From: Vandiemenella viatica
Taxonomy: Eukaryota; Arthropoda; Insecta; Orthoptera; Morabidae
DNA: 64,000 nt
NCBI GenBank assembly: GCA_031002005.1
Contig: CM061920.1
Location: 114,318,095-114,382,094, forward strand
Reading direction: 5' to 3'
Position 1 is the stretch's first letter. The number at the start of each line of letters is the position of its first letter. Made by a program: the position numbers and the translations under genes. Below, one piece after another: positions 43,582 to 55,250 of this stretch. The notes beneath the pieces were generated by a model, which had not been told where the DNA came from, made no database searches, and saw nothing but the letters and a program-made list of their open reading frames with translations.

Positions 43582-43795
43582 ACCGAGCATGGTGGGTGAA
43601 TGGTTAACGTTCTCGCCTCGCATTTGGGAGGACGCGGGTTCGAACCCCGTCCGGGCATCCATGGTTTCCCAAAATCACTCCAGGCGAATGACGAGATGCT
43701 TCCTTCAAAAAGGCCATGGCAGAATTCCTTCCCATTACTTGTCCCCAGTCCCATCCCATCGACTAGGTGTAAAAAAAGGTAATTAAATTTTTACA
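43582..43795 (+). repeat. tRNA-derived SINE, family A, best copy (A2)
   Basis: The head GAGCATGGTGGGTGAATGG carries the A-box and GGTTCGAACCCCG the B-box (about 43639-43651), in a tRNA-like spacing. A tRNA-unrelated body follows (CCATGGTTTCCC, CTTCCTTCAAAAAGGCCATG, GTCCCCAGTCCCATCCC), then a short A/T tail. It would be transcribed by RNA polymerase III. It is not a tRNA gene, because the acceptor ends do not pair and the body continues. Open frames across it are shadows. Confidence 0.9.
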
Positions 43796-43799
43796 AAGT

Positions 43800-44240
43800 T
43801 CTACTCAATTTGCCTCTGTAAATTACCCCAGAACACAATCAGTAACTTATATGATAAAGGAGCTGGAATGGGATTCTTTGGAAGACAGGAAGAGGGTGAA
43901 GAGACTATTGGGAGTATACAAGGCACATATCATTGATGAGGTGTGGACAGATATCAGTGAAAGAATTAAAAGAAGTGCATGGAAGGGAAAAGATGACAAT
44001 GACCACAAACTGGTACTTCAGGCTTAAAGGTGTTGGGAAATTTTCTGTTGTAGGTAAGGGAGTGATGGATAGGAATAGATTACCAAGAGAAATGATGAAT
44101 AACTAACCAAAATGCTGAAAGAATTTTAGTTAAAATTCGTACAGGGCAAAAGCGGGCAGGTACAAGAAAGAGGAAAAATGGATTTATAAGAACATTGCCA
44201 CCAGAACATGCACTGAATTGCAATTAAATTAAATTGAACA
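43800..44240 (+). pseudogene. LINE family X, C-terminus and 3' end (X7b)
   Basis: The frame returns at a NYPRTQSVTYMIKELEWDSL-like stretch, then VKRLLGVYKAHIIDEVWTDI and AWKGKDDNDHKLVL, then decays. The trailer CATTGCCACCAGAACATGCA and TTGCAATTAAATTAAAT closes it. It continues X7a after a 2.1-kb interruption. Confidence 0.85.
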
Positions 44241-44261
44241 GTAAAAATGAAAAATACCTAC

Positions 44262-44430
44262 AAGGAACAAAAATGAGGTTCATAAGATCTGTGAAAGTAT
44301 GTTCAAAATCAAATCTAATTAAAAATGAGCCAATAAGAGAGGAATTGAAAATATATGGCACAAACAACAAAATAGAAGAACAAACCGAAAGACTACCTGT
44401 CTTGAATTAAAACTGCACAACTGTGAGTAG
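44262..44430 (+). pseudogene. LINE family R, C-terminal fragment (R2)
   Basis: The frame reads MRFIRSVKVCSKSNLIKNEP, IREELKIYGTNNKIEEQTE. This is like the 'R-I-R-E-x-I-R-EEL' end of RTE-type and related insect LINE polymerases. It lies directly after the X7b trailer. Only the C-terminal tail is kept. Confidence 0.5.
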
Positions 44431-45187
44431 GAGTAAAACAATAAGAACCAGCTGCTAGGCAAAACATATGTTGAACAAAGAAAAGGTGAGGTCAATAGGC
44501 CTAATAATTACTTGATACAGAAAAAAAGGATACATCAAATAGAAGTGCTATTAACATGGCACGTGGCTTGGTGACTTAAGAATGTGTTTCAAGAATCAAG
44601 TGAGCAACATTCTTCATGTTAAACACACCTTACCATAAAATTCTACTTTTTATGACAATATTCATTAGGGTTGTTTTTCTATACCTTGCTACAGTAAGTG
44701 ATACAAAAACACTGGTGTCATATTTTAAAATATAAAAATAACATTATTAGCATATTACATTCCACTTTGTTTTGTTGGCTTGTACAAAAGGTACAACTCC
44801 AAATATCTGCTGAAAAATCTAATTCACCTGAATGAGTCAAGCACATTATATGTGCAAATATAGAAAAAAAAATTGAAACTCAAAACAAAGTAATTGGATG
44901 CAGATAGCACTATGGTTGTTTAGATAAATTCATATTTAATAATAAGATATTACGGGTTATCATTTTGACTTTCAGAGTATAACTAATACAACATTGTCAA
45001 ATATTAATTTCACTCTCACTGAAGTACAAAAACAAAATTATTTAAACAAACCCTTCTCTCCTAACATTGAGAAGCCAACCAAAAATACACAAATCAAATA
45101 TTGCAGTAAGATGAATAATTAACTTCAGGAAAGCTGCAAAACATTACTCAGCCAAATATATAAACAACATTCTTACAACATTTCTAG
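44431..45187. other. No feature recognised
   Basis: AT-rich, no open frame of note. Confidence 0.45.
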
Positions 45188-46195
45188 AATAAACATGTAG
45201 AGAGCAAAAAGTTAGGGTAGGAAATGCAATATCAAAGAAGTGGAAGTAAAAGTGGCAGTGCCACAGGGAAGTGTATTGGAACCATTGCTGTGTTGATGGT
45301 TTACTGCCAGAAGTTAGATTGTTTCCAATGATATAATGCTATATATGACCAAAATGGTAGAGCACTGTGAACAATTGCAGGGAGAGCTGAACAGGATATC
45401 TAGCTGTGGGTTGGTAAACATGGGATGAAGATAAATGCAAAGAAATGTGAGCTTATTAGGTTCACAAATAAAAAAACTGAAAGTTGATTATGATTATAAG
45501 GTGGGGAAAGAATTGCTTGCTGAATATTTCAAATATAAATATCATAAGATAGCATTTGCAATAGACTCAACTTGGCAGGACATACTGGACAGGTAATAGA
45601 AAGTGGTTTCAAAGTTTTTCACTTGCTGGAGAGAGTAATGAGGGGATGTATCAGAGAAGTAAAGGCAATGGGTTATAAAACTTCAGTCAGACCATTTCTT
45701 GAATATGGTGGTGTAATATGGGACCCACATTTTGTGTATCATATAGAAGAGTTGGAGGGGGTGCATCAAAGAGCTGCTAGATTAATTTCTAGAAATTGCC
45801 GCAGAACACAATAAGTGATAAAAGACCAGGAATGGGATTTTTTGGAAGACAAGAGGAGGTAGAGAGAGAGAGATGGGAGTGTACAAGGCGTGATGAGGTG
45901 TGGAAAGATATTGGTGTAAGAATTAAGAGTAATGCATGGAAGGGAAAAGATGACCATGACCACAATCTGGCATTCAGTTTCAGGCACAAGAGTGTGGGAA
46001 GATTTTCTTTCATAAGTAAGGGGATCAGTGATTGGAATAAGTTACCAAGAGAAATGATGAATAATTTACTATAAACTTTGAAAGAATTTAAAGTTGAAAT
46101 TTGTAGAGAGCAAAAGTGGTGGGTAGAGACTGGGAAAAAATGGTTATTTTTCGAAATTGCAAAGTGTGCACTACATTGCAATTAAATTAAATTTT
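45188..46195 (+). pseudogene. LINE family X, RT palm to 3' end (X8)
   Basis: The copy starts inside the palm (CREQKVRVGN-like, AVPQGSVLEPLLC), passes a decayed FADD region (SNDIMLYMTKM), then WVGKHGMKINAKKC. Frame 45572-45814 has MGYKTSVRPFLEYGGVIWDP and HQRAARLISRNCRRTQ; frame 45796-46074 has WKGKDDHDHNLAFSFRHKSV and ISDWNKLPREM. It ends at the TTGCAATTAAATTAAAT trailer. Two frameshifts and several stops. Confidence 0.88.
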
Positions 46196-46199
46196 TTAA

Positions 46200-46970
46200 T
46201 AATTTTGAATGCTGTGGATGAAGGTCTTGTTACATCTCTTTCTAAACTGATAATGAAGGGTTACCATTGTTCTCTGTGCCTTTTCTAAATTTATATTTGA
46301 TTTAGTGACCTTTTCAAATTATATTCAATAAGATCTTCTACTTCCTTTGTTGCTAAATATCTTTTATAACCATTACTCTTATCCTCAAGAAATCTAAAGA
46401 TTTCCTTATCCCATTTCCTTTATCCTTGTTTTCTATTCCAAAGTTTCATCATTTATATATTTCCATTTGCTGCTATTTTTAAAAAAAAAATTGGTTAGGT
46501 TTTCCCATTCTAATTCATGGTTTCCTCTACTTTATAATTCTTTTTATTTCATTTAATCTTCTATGATACTGCCATTTGATGTTGTAAGAGTTCGACTCTG
46601 TAGGACACTAGGTTTGATTTATTTGTTTATTTTCTTTTGCTGTTTCTATTAGGTCAGCATGGTGGAAATCTTGCTCTCCCTACCAGAAAGGGTCAATTAT
46701 CAGTTTTCTTAGTTTTCAATGGTTATCACATAATCTATGATTTATCTTTTCCCTCTTGCAGATCAAGTGTATTTGCTTGAGTATTTATGTGGAAATAGTG
46801 TGTTCCATATGTAGAATTTGCTATAGATTACCGTGTTGAGCAGTTTTTGTTTATTCCTATTTTTTGATGGTTTTCCATGTGGTCCTTCTTTATTTTCTGT
46901 TCTTGTGTTTCCAACCCTTGCATTAAAGTCACCCATAAGAATAAATATTACTCAATGACAACTGTAGCAA
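46200..46970 (-). pseudogene. LINE family R-like endonuclease fragment (R3)
   Basis: On the complement, shifted frames give FMGDFNARVGNTRTENKE, then GPHGKPSKNRNK and LLNTV...YIWNTLFPHK. GDFNARVG is the conserved catalytic-domain block of apurinic-type LINE endonucleases of the RTE kind (the D and N sit in the active site). No RT follows. The link to R1 and R2 is by clade only and is uncertain. Confidence 0.6.
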
Positions 46971-47340
46971 ATACATACTTAATTATTAACCACCAAGAAA
47001 CAAGGCATTAATATGAACTTAAAATATACAACAACATAAATGAATGTAGCCTTAGATATAAATCAGTACCAAAACTCAAGCACATACTGGTTTACATGTC
47101 AAAGATGTGAGGCAATACAAATATAGACAGAAACAAAGACAGTTCCACACCAAGTATAAAGAAATCCTTAAAGAACTAAAGTACAGTTGTTATTCCACAT
47201 TCACTGAACATTTCACAGAAAATAATAATTTACTGACAGACAAATAAAGATAGATACAGTCTAACAATAACTAATTCAACACCCCACTCCGCACTACTAC
47301 ACACCCATAAATGAAGCAAGGTATGATGAAATATACTTCA
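46971..47340. other. No feature recognised
   Basis: Sequence between two LINE fragments, without coding signal. Confidence 0.4.
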
Positions 47341-47560
47341 CCAAACAAACTTTAATTTAATTGCAATGGAACAAATGTACCGGTGGTAATTTCTCTACAC
47401 ACCCATCTTTCCCCTTTCCTGCACCAACCTACATTTGCCCTCTACAAACTTTAACTTTAAATTCCTTCATCGTCTTCGGCAAATCACTAATCACCCTTAC
47501 CTAAAAAAGAGAATCTTTCCACACCCTTGTGCCTGAAATCGTACCAGTACAATGTTATAA
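47341..47560 (-). mobile_element. LINE family X, 3' end fragment (X9)
   Basis: The complement carries the final codons (the VPISGTRVWKDSL-like stretch and the FAEDDEGI-like stretch), then TTTGTAGAGGGCAAATGTAG and the trailer AAATTACCACCGG with TTGCAATTAAATTAAAG. 5'-truncated. Confidence 0.8.
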
Positions 47561-48635
47561 GTAAATAGGTTTTCTGGCTTTTATGTTTTATTTAGGGAAT
47601 AAGTTATCATAATTAGTTTGTATTCATAATGAATTGTATTTTAGGTGGTATTTTGGTATTTCATACTATACAACAGGAGCCAATATAATTAAATATCTCA
47701 TTTGAGTAGATCGTAGTAGAAGATTTAGAAAGACAGAGTTAGGGAGGGGCTAATTGATGCAATGTAGAAGATTTTTGGCTGCAATTTGCAGTTACAAGGA
47801 GAAGCACAAATTTAATGAGCAATTTAAATTCTATTTATTCAAAGTTCAAATACTAGATTGCATCAATGGAGTTGATTTGAATTAAGGGGACCACCCTCTG
47901 CCTATCTAATGCCATTTTAATTTAAGCAAGTATTTGATCCATTTGTGAAAAAAAAATATTTGATGCAGGACCTTAATAATCTTACTGAATGGTACTTGAT
48001 GCTAGTACAGTCAACTGTACTAATATCAACTTTATACGTTTTATAGTTTTTAAGAAATATTTTTTTAAATTTATTGTTAAAAATTTTAAGTTTTTTCTGA
48101 AGAAAATGTTTTTTGTGAATATCCTAAGAGAGGAATATTAATTCCTGTAGTACCAGAGGTGACTTTTTTGCTTATGCAGAGTCTCTGTACATTTCATTCT
48201 TTGATAGTTTCTAACATAATGGGGCATATGTACTTAAAATTTAAGTTTGCGGGAATTTGACTTTAAAGAAAACAACTGTTTGCAAATGCACACAAAACTA
48301 ACAGTGTGTTTCAAGTTGTGTTGTTTACAAGGAGCAGAAACAAGAGAATACTGACCGTTGCACTCCAAGGATAGCCAACACACTCAGGAGTCAGAAAAAA
48401 CAAAAAATCCCTAATGTGCAATATAGGGGTTATAAAGGTCTAAAATATATGAAGAAAGACTGGTGTGGCACTGAAATGGACGTGGTAGGAACATGCCATT
48501 GAAAAGCCCGACAAAAAAAATGTTCAGCGAAATCCTTTTCAGGATACTGCAAGAATACCTTAATCTATCGAAGTATGACGAAAACAAAAAATCGATTTTT
48601 TTTTTCTGACCTAAACCACGGGGCGGTCATCTTCT
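47561..48635. other. No feature recognised
   Basis: AT-rich sequence upstream of the low-coordinate end of LINE V. No gene or repeat is seen. Confidence 0.4.
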
Positions 48636-48687
48636 ACAACTACATCTATACTCTGCAAATCACAAATACTGTGGGTGGCAGAGGGTG

Positions 48688-51631
48688 CTAAGCATTCCAA
48701 TCCCGAACAGATCGAGGAAAGAAGGAATACATAAATGAAACAGTACGGCTTCTTATTTCTCTAGTCTTATCCCTCCTGTCATTGCGACCTAAATAGGTTG
48801 GCGGAAGAAGTATTTCATTGCACTCGTAACTTAAAAGATTTTCGCATATTCTCCAGCAAATTAAAATGAAAACGACGTCGTCTGTCCGCCAAACAATCCC
48901 AGCCCAACCCACGAATCAGCTCTGTGACACTTACGTAAGGACTGTAACTAGAAGTCACGAATCGAGCGGCTTTTCTCTGTACTTTCTCTCATGAGTCAAT
49001 CAATCCCTTGCGATACGGATCCCAAATTCCACAACAGTATTTCAAATGCGGACGCACTAGTGTTTTGTACGCTATTTCCTTTGTATGAGCATTACAACTT
49101 CTCAAAATACATCCTATGAATCGTAGTTTGGAATTAGCTTTGCCTACAACGGAAGTTATGTGCAAGCCCCATTTCATGTTGCTTTGTACTGTTACGCCTA
49201 GATACTTCAGGGAATCCACAGTGTCAACAAGTGAATTGTTAGCTTTGTACTCCTGAGCAAGTGGGGTCTTTTTATTACTTATGTGCATTGCCTTGCACTT
49301 TTTACAGTTAAGTTTCAGCTGCCATTTAAGGCACCATTCTGAAATAACATTCAGATCGCGCTGAATTTCTAAGCAATCGTCGAAGCACCTCACTTCGCTA
49401 TAAATAAGTGCATCATCAGCAAAAAATCGGATCCTGCAATTAACGTTGTCACCGAGATCGTTTATAAAAATTAAGAAAAGAAGTGGTCCTATTACACTTC
49501 TTTGAGGAACGCCCGAAGTAACATCTAGTTTAGAAGAGGCTTCCCCGTCTACAATTACATACTGTGACCGACCAGTTAGAAAATCGCGTATCCATTCGCA
49601 AATCTTATCAGATATACCGTACGCTCAGATCTTCGCTAAGAGTCTGTTGTGTGGTACAGAGTCAAAAGCTTTCTCAAAATCCAAGAAAATAGCATCAACT
49701 TGTTATCCTGCATCAATAACTTTCATTACATCATGCGAAAATAGAGCCAGTTGCGTTTCACATGATGGGTTCTTCCGAAATCCGTGTTGATATGCTGTAA
49801 ATAAGTAACTCGTTTTCATCTAGAAACTTCATAACGTTTAGAGCATATGACATGCTCCAGAATTCTACTGCAAACAGATGTTAGCGATATCGATCGATAA
49901 TTCCTAGGATCTCTCCGATCTCCTTTCTTGAAAACGGGAATCACCTGCGCAATTTTCCAGTCAGAAGGTACTTCTCTTTCCTCTAAAGATTTACGAAATA
50001 TATCTGACAGAAATGGTTCTATTTCTTCCGCGTATTCCGAAAATACTCTTACTGGTATACCATCGGGACCCGCCGCTTTCCCCACTTCAGAAGCTTTAAT
50101 TGCTTTATGATACCTACACTATCAATTTGTACTGGATCCATCTCAAATTCAACACGCCGTGTAAAAAACGGGAATGTCTTCCATGTTTTCATCGGTGAAG
50201 AAATTTTTAAATTCGGCGTTAAATACGATAGCCTTGTCGCGGCTGTCATCAACTTCCCGACCGTCTTGTAGTAGAACTGGCATATTGTTGTCACAACCAC
50301 TTATTTTTTTTTTTACATATGACCAAAATTTCTTTGGATTTTCAAGGAGGCTCTTGGTAAGTGAGTTGCATCGAAAATCATTAAAGGCCTCGCGCATCGC
50401 ATTCTTGACCTGTCCTCTTGTCTCAGCTAACTTTTCTAAATCACTCCTACACATCGTCCTTCTTGAGCGTGCATGAATCTTCCTTTGCTTTTTAAGTAAC
50501 CTTTTAACTTCACGCGTATACCACAGGGGATCGTTCCCGTCCCTGATTGTCCATTTCGGTATATGTAAGTCCATACCTCCCTGACTATATTTATGAATCG
50601 AAGCCACATCTCTTCAACCGAGCCTCTTCCTTCTATAAAGGTAATGTATTTATCCCTCATAAACGTTCTTAAACTCTCCTTTGGGGCCTTTTCGAACCTG
50701 TAAACGACCCTTTCTTTTTCTTTTTGCGCGCGACTGTTAATTTTACTGTAGCAATTACAGCTTTATGATCACTTATTCCCGTGGTGGTAGAAATGTCCGT
50801 AAATAATTCAGGCCTATTTGTAACGAGAATATCTAAAATGTTTTCGTTATCGTTGTCGCACCGCGTTGGTTCAGTGACGAGCTGCTCAAGATTAAGATCT
50901 GAGAAAAGGTCAAGAATAATCTCACAGGATATTTTATCCCTGCCACCAGTAACGTGGGCGTAATTACTCCAGTCAATATACGGCAAGTTGAAGTCGCCTC
51001 CTAGTATTATTCCATGATCCGGAAATTTACGAGCTATATTACTTACGTTATTTCTTAAGGCCTCAGCAACACCTACATCTGCATCTGGTGGACGATAGAA
51101 AGACCCTATTACAAGTTTTGTCCTAGCTACTTTTAGTCTAATCCATAGGATTTCACAGACCCATATCAATATTTATTTCGTTACACGAGAGGTATTTACA
51201 AACAGCTATAAATACACCACCTCCATTTGACTGTAACCTATCCTTACAGAAAACATTCATGCTATGGTTAAAATTTTCTGCTGAACTTATATCCGGTTTT
51301 AACCAGCTTTCAGTACCTAATACAATATAAGCTTCTGTGTTACTTATAACACTTTCAAGCTCAGGCTGCTTATTACAAACACTTCTACAGTTTATAACGA
51401 GTACTTTTAACGGTCGAGATTGATTTTCGCTACTCCTAACATATGGTGCCGAATTTAATTGGGCTGCCCGTAACTGTAATCCCAGTTTTGGGTCTTCATC
51501 CCTCAGCCTAAAAAATCCCCCCCAATGCACTCCACACAGCCCCTGCGACCCGTGTAGCCGATTCACGTGTGTAGTGCACACCTGATCTATCCATGGGAAC
51601 CCTACACAACTCGACCCGAGGGCGAAGATCA
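48688..51631 (-). pseudogene. LINE V ORF2: apurinic-type endonuclease and reverse transcriptase
   Basis: This protein nicks the target and copies the LINE RNA there. Endonuclease blocks: LKVLVINCRSVCNKQPELES, GTESWLK (51632-51153), GSFYRPP, GGDFNLPYIDW, LDLFSDLNLEQLVTEPTR and the catalytic GISDHKAV (51169-50669). Linker 50607-50149 has WYTREVKRLLKKQRK and NPKKFWSYVKKKISG. RT: GPDGIPVRVFSE, VIPVFKKGDRRDPRNYRSIS (50085-49816), FLDFEKAFDSVPHNRL (AFD intact), SGVPQRSVIGPLLFLIFIN, and FFADDALIYSE near 49420 (FADD intact). Thumb 49393-48989 and C-terminus with YSFFPRSVRDWN. Its frame overlaps the ORF1 stop. A stop after LLAKI (near 49627) and frameshifts near 51160, 50650, 50140 and 49840 break it. 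Confidence 0.92.
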
Positions 51632-52500
51632 AGAAATCTTGCAGCCATGATTATCGCAGAAACGACGCAGTCTCTGATTCAGACCCTCAACTCGGCTCTG
51701 AACCAGAGGTCCACATTCAGTTCTATCGACAATGCTGCAGATGGTTAGCTCAGTCGAAATCTTGCGGTCATCAGCCACAGAGCTCACCGTATGAGCAAGC
51801 CGCCGGAAGGAAGAGAGGATACCCTCCGACCCATGGCGGCAAGCATCATTGGTGCCGACATGAGCTACAATCCGCAGCTGGCTACACCTCGTCCGCTCAA
51901 TGGCATCTGGGATGGCCTGTTTCACATCATGGATCAGACCTCTCGGTATACACAGTGAATGGACATTGGACTTTATCCCAGACCTGTTCGCCATGCCCCT
52001 AAGGGGCTCAATGAAACGCCTAACACTGGGACTACCTATCACCAGAATCCCCTTCTGTGATCGCCCAGACCTAGCGGGTGGGGGGGCTGGCAACTCGCTG
52101 ATTGACAATTGTGGATCTGAATCAGATCCAGACAACACATCAAACCTATTGGACAGCGGTACAGGCTTGCCCTACTGGGATTCGGACCAGTACGCCTGCC
52201 CCCGCATGCGGCGTCAACGTCCGGAAACCACGCGCCAGACACCATCAGGTGACTGCCGCACAGGCTCCGAAGTCTCAGCCTGAACTGCAGGTACGATGTT
52301 TGGTAGGGGAGAACCTGTGAGAACACTAGCTTCGTCAGGGTCACCCCTTCCACATCTGCTGCAGTCACCTACGGCACCTTCCAGCCTCGTAACTATCGTT
52401 AGTGAAGCTGCAAGCTGAGCGTGAAGATCAGCCACCTCAGCCTGCGTCTGCACACAGCTGTCACAGTCCCTACATATATTACTTTGAAAGCAGAAACTAC
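51629..52500 (-). pseudogene. LINE V ORF1: zinc-finger/coiled-coil region and SGNH esterase-like domain
   Basis: The N-terminal frame (about 52480-52214) has CRDCDSC, then VADLHAQLAASLTIVTRLEG (heptad-like) and DCSRCGRGD. After a frameshift, 52138-51629 holds KGILVIGSPSVRRFIEPL, LCIPRGLIHDVKQAI, LRIVAHVGTNDACRHGSE and a helix-rich end to FCDNHGCKIS. VGDSxxR, the Gly block and HVGTND are the three conserved blocks of the SGNH hydrolase domain in ORF1 of CR1-type LINEs; the nucleophile block here is GSPS instead of GDS. The stop codon (51631-51629) overlaps the start of the open ORF2 frame, suggesting coupled translation. Confidence 0.85.
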
Positions 52501-52814
52501 GGAGAGGATGAAAGTTGAACTAACCGAGTGATCCAAATAAACTGTTCACAACTTAATAAAAACTGCAAGGCACAACCCAAAAAGAACCTACTGAGAAGAT
52601 TAATTTAGACCAGACGACTACACTTACTAGTTAATAGGTCGTACTGATAAACGGTGTTAGCCAACCAATATTCTAAACAAACAACAAATAAGCTCTAAAT
52701 ACTTCTCTATAGAAAAAGCAAATAAATGCGATCACGATTAGAGCACGCTGCTATAATTCAATTAACGCAAATAAATCAAAAGCTATCATATAACTTTAAA
52801 TTAGGTAAACAGAT

Positions 52815-54653
52815 GGCGACACTCGTCATGACGCTTGCTGGGGACCAACTAGCTACTACTCAGCGACGACAGAGGATATTCAAAAATAAATTCTAACTAC
52901 AACCCTCTAAAATAAAATACTCAGAAAAGGTGGCACTACACTCGACGGTTGCTGGAACTCAACTAGCAGCTCCTCTGCGACGACAGACAATATTCGAAGA
53001 TAAAATCTACCTACAACACGTTAAAATAAAATACTCAGAAAAGGCGGCACTAGACTCGACGGTTGCTAGAACTCAACTAGCAGCTCCTCTGCGACGACAG
53101 AAGATATTCAAAGATAAAATTTACCTACAAAACTATAAAATAAAATACACAGAAAATGCGGCACTTGTCTCGACGGTTGCTGGAACTCAACTAGCAGCTC
53201 CTCTGCGATGACAGAAGATATTCAAAGATAAAATCTACCCACAACACTTTGAAATAAAATACACAGAAAATGCGTCACTTCTCTCGACGGTTGCTGGAAC
53301 TCAACAAGCAGCTCCTCTGCGACGAAAGATAAAATCTACCTACAACACTTTAATATAAAATACACAGAAAATGCAGTACTTGACTCTACGGTTGCTGTAA
53401 CTCAGCTCGCAGCTCCTCTGTGACGACAGAAGATATTCAAATATAAAATCTACCTACAACATTTTAAAATAAAATACACAGAAAATGCGGCGCTAGACTC
53501 GATGGTTGCTGGATCTCAACTAGCAGCTCCTCTGCGACGACAGAAGAAATTCAAAGATAAAATCTACCTACAACACATTAAAATAAAATACTCAGAAAAG
53601 GCGGCACTAGATTTGACGGTTGCTGGAACTCAACTAGCAGCTCCTCTGCGACGACAGAAGATATTCAAAGATAAAATTTACCTACAACACTATAAAATAA
53701 AATACACAGAAAATGCGTCACTTGCCTCGACGGTTGCTGGAACTCAACTAGCAGCTCCTCTGCAATGACAGAACATATTCAAAGATAAAATCTACCTACA
53801 ACACTTTAAAACAAAATACACAGAAAATGCGGCACTTGCCTCGATGGTTGCTGGAACAACTAGCAGCTCCTCTGCGATGACAGAACATATTCAAAGATAA
53901 AATCTACCTACAACACATTAAAATAAAATGCACAGAAAATGCGGCACTTGACTCGATAGTTGCTGGAACTCAACTAGCAGCTCCTCTGCGACGACAGAAG
54001 ATATTCAAAGATAAAATCTACCTAAAACACTTTAAAATAAAATACTCAGAAAATGCGGCACTAGAATCGATGGTTGCTGGAACTCAACTAGCAGCTCCTC
54101 TGCGACAACAGAAGATATTCAAAGATAAAATTTACCTACAACACATTAAAATAAAATACTCACAAAATGCGCCACTTGACTTTTGCTGGAACTCAACTAG
54201 CAGCTCATCTGCGACAACCGAAGATATTCAAAGATAAATCAACCTACAACACATTAAAATAAAATACTCAGAAAAGGCAGCACTAGATTTGATGGTTGCT
54301 GGAACTCAACTAGCAGCTCCTCTGCGATGACAGAAGATATTCAAAGATAAAGTCTACCTATAACACTTTAATATAAAATACTCAAAAAAAGCAGCACTTG
54401 TCTCGACGGTTGCTGGAACTCAACTAGCAGCTCCTCTGCGACGACAGAAGATATTCAAAGATAAAATCTACCAACAACACTTTGAAATAAAATACACAGA
54501 AAATGTGGCACTTGACTCGACGGTTGCTGGAACTCAACTAGCAGCTCCTAAGCGACGACAGAAGATATTCAATGATAAAATCTCCATACAACACTTTAAT
54601 ATAAAATACACAGAAAATGTGGCACTTGACTCGACGGTTGCTGGAACTCAACC
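52815..54653 (-). repeat. Tandem array of ~113-bp monomers at the 5' end of LINE V
   Basis: About 17 units carry GCTGGAACTCAACTAGCAGC and CTCTGCGACGACAGAAGATA (plus-strand reading) at roughly 52836, 52950, 53065, 53178, 53292, 53393, 53507, 53622, 53735, 53850, 53960, 54073, 54184, 54297, 54411, 54524 and a cut-off last one at 54642. Units are about 85-95% alike by eye. The one next to the LINE leader is the most diverged, and 13-15-base deletions occur in some. The array ends exactly where the element ends, so it belongs to the LINE 5' UTR. Frames through it (52930-53211, 53502-53768) arise only because a unit can be read without stops. Confidence 0.93.
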
Positions 54654-54655
54654 CT

Positions 54656-55250
54656 TAAAGTAAGTGAAGGATTTTAAAGATTTTAAGAATTAATTAAATT
54701 ATATTTTATGATTTATCAGTTTCAAGCACGGAAGCTAGGCTATTTGATACTCTAAATGTTGCAAACGGACCCACATTGGTAGTTGGAGCCAGGATGCCAT
54801 GATACCGTGGGAAATTTTGGGAAGTCTACTGCAAGATATTGTTACAGTATGGCCATGCAAGTCTTGTGAGTGTTTGGGTTGAGGTATGAAGGAATAAAAT
54901 AGTGTAGGGTGTTAACAATAGATTCAAGTTACCAGTAAAGTGATGAAAAACATGTAGATACATTATCAAATGTTTCTGTGGAAATGAAGACCATTTTCAA
55001 TGATTCTGGTGAATGTGGTCAGTTTGAGGGGGTGAATGCTGTGGCATTCAAATGTTTGTGATAGTATTCATTCTAATCAGAACCATTAATTTCACTTTAC
55101 AGACTTCTGATTATTAATCTGCATAAACAATTTGCAAAAAGGAATTCTAACAGATTGTTTTAACAAATTGTCAGTGGTTATGAAAAATTGATTTCCACAT
55201 GTTCATGCCATTCTAAATATTCATGTTTGCAACCATATTTATGGTACCCA
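54656..55250. other. No gene seen
   Basis: Sequence between the LINE V 5' end and the LTR-like repeat, possibly part of the latter's interior. No coding signal. Confidence 0.4.

Larger units (their letters stand above)
48636..54653 (-). mobile_element. LINE family V (CR1/L2-like), near full length with 5' monomer array
   Basis: Read on the complement from 54653: a tandem array (54653 to about 52815), a unique leader (to about 52500), ORF1 with coiled coil and esterase-type domain, ORF2 with endonuclease and RT, and the short 3' end GTATAGATGTAGTTGTAGAA near 48640. That 3' end is the arthropod repeat terminus often seen as CTACATCTACATCTA. About 6 kb in all. Few stops and frameshifts compared with the other LINEs here make it the youngest large element in the window. 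Confidence 0.9.

Noticed and set aside
43582..43660. tRNA gene
   Set aside because: A- and B-boxes are good, but the ends do not form an acceptor stem and the sequence continues into a SINE body found in two other places.
52930..53768. Repeat-protein genes of 88-93 codons
   Set aside because: They are the 113-bp DNA monomers read in a frame without stops; their length is not a multiple of three, so frames change from unit to unit.
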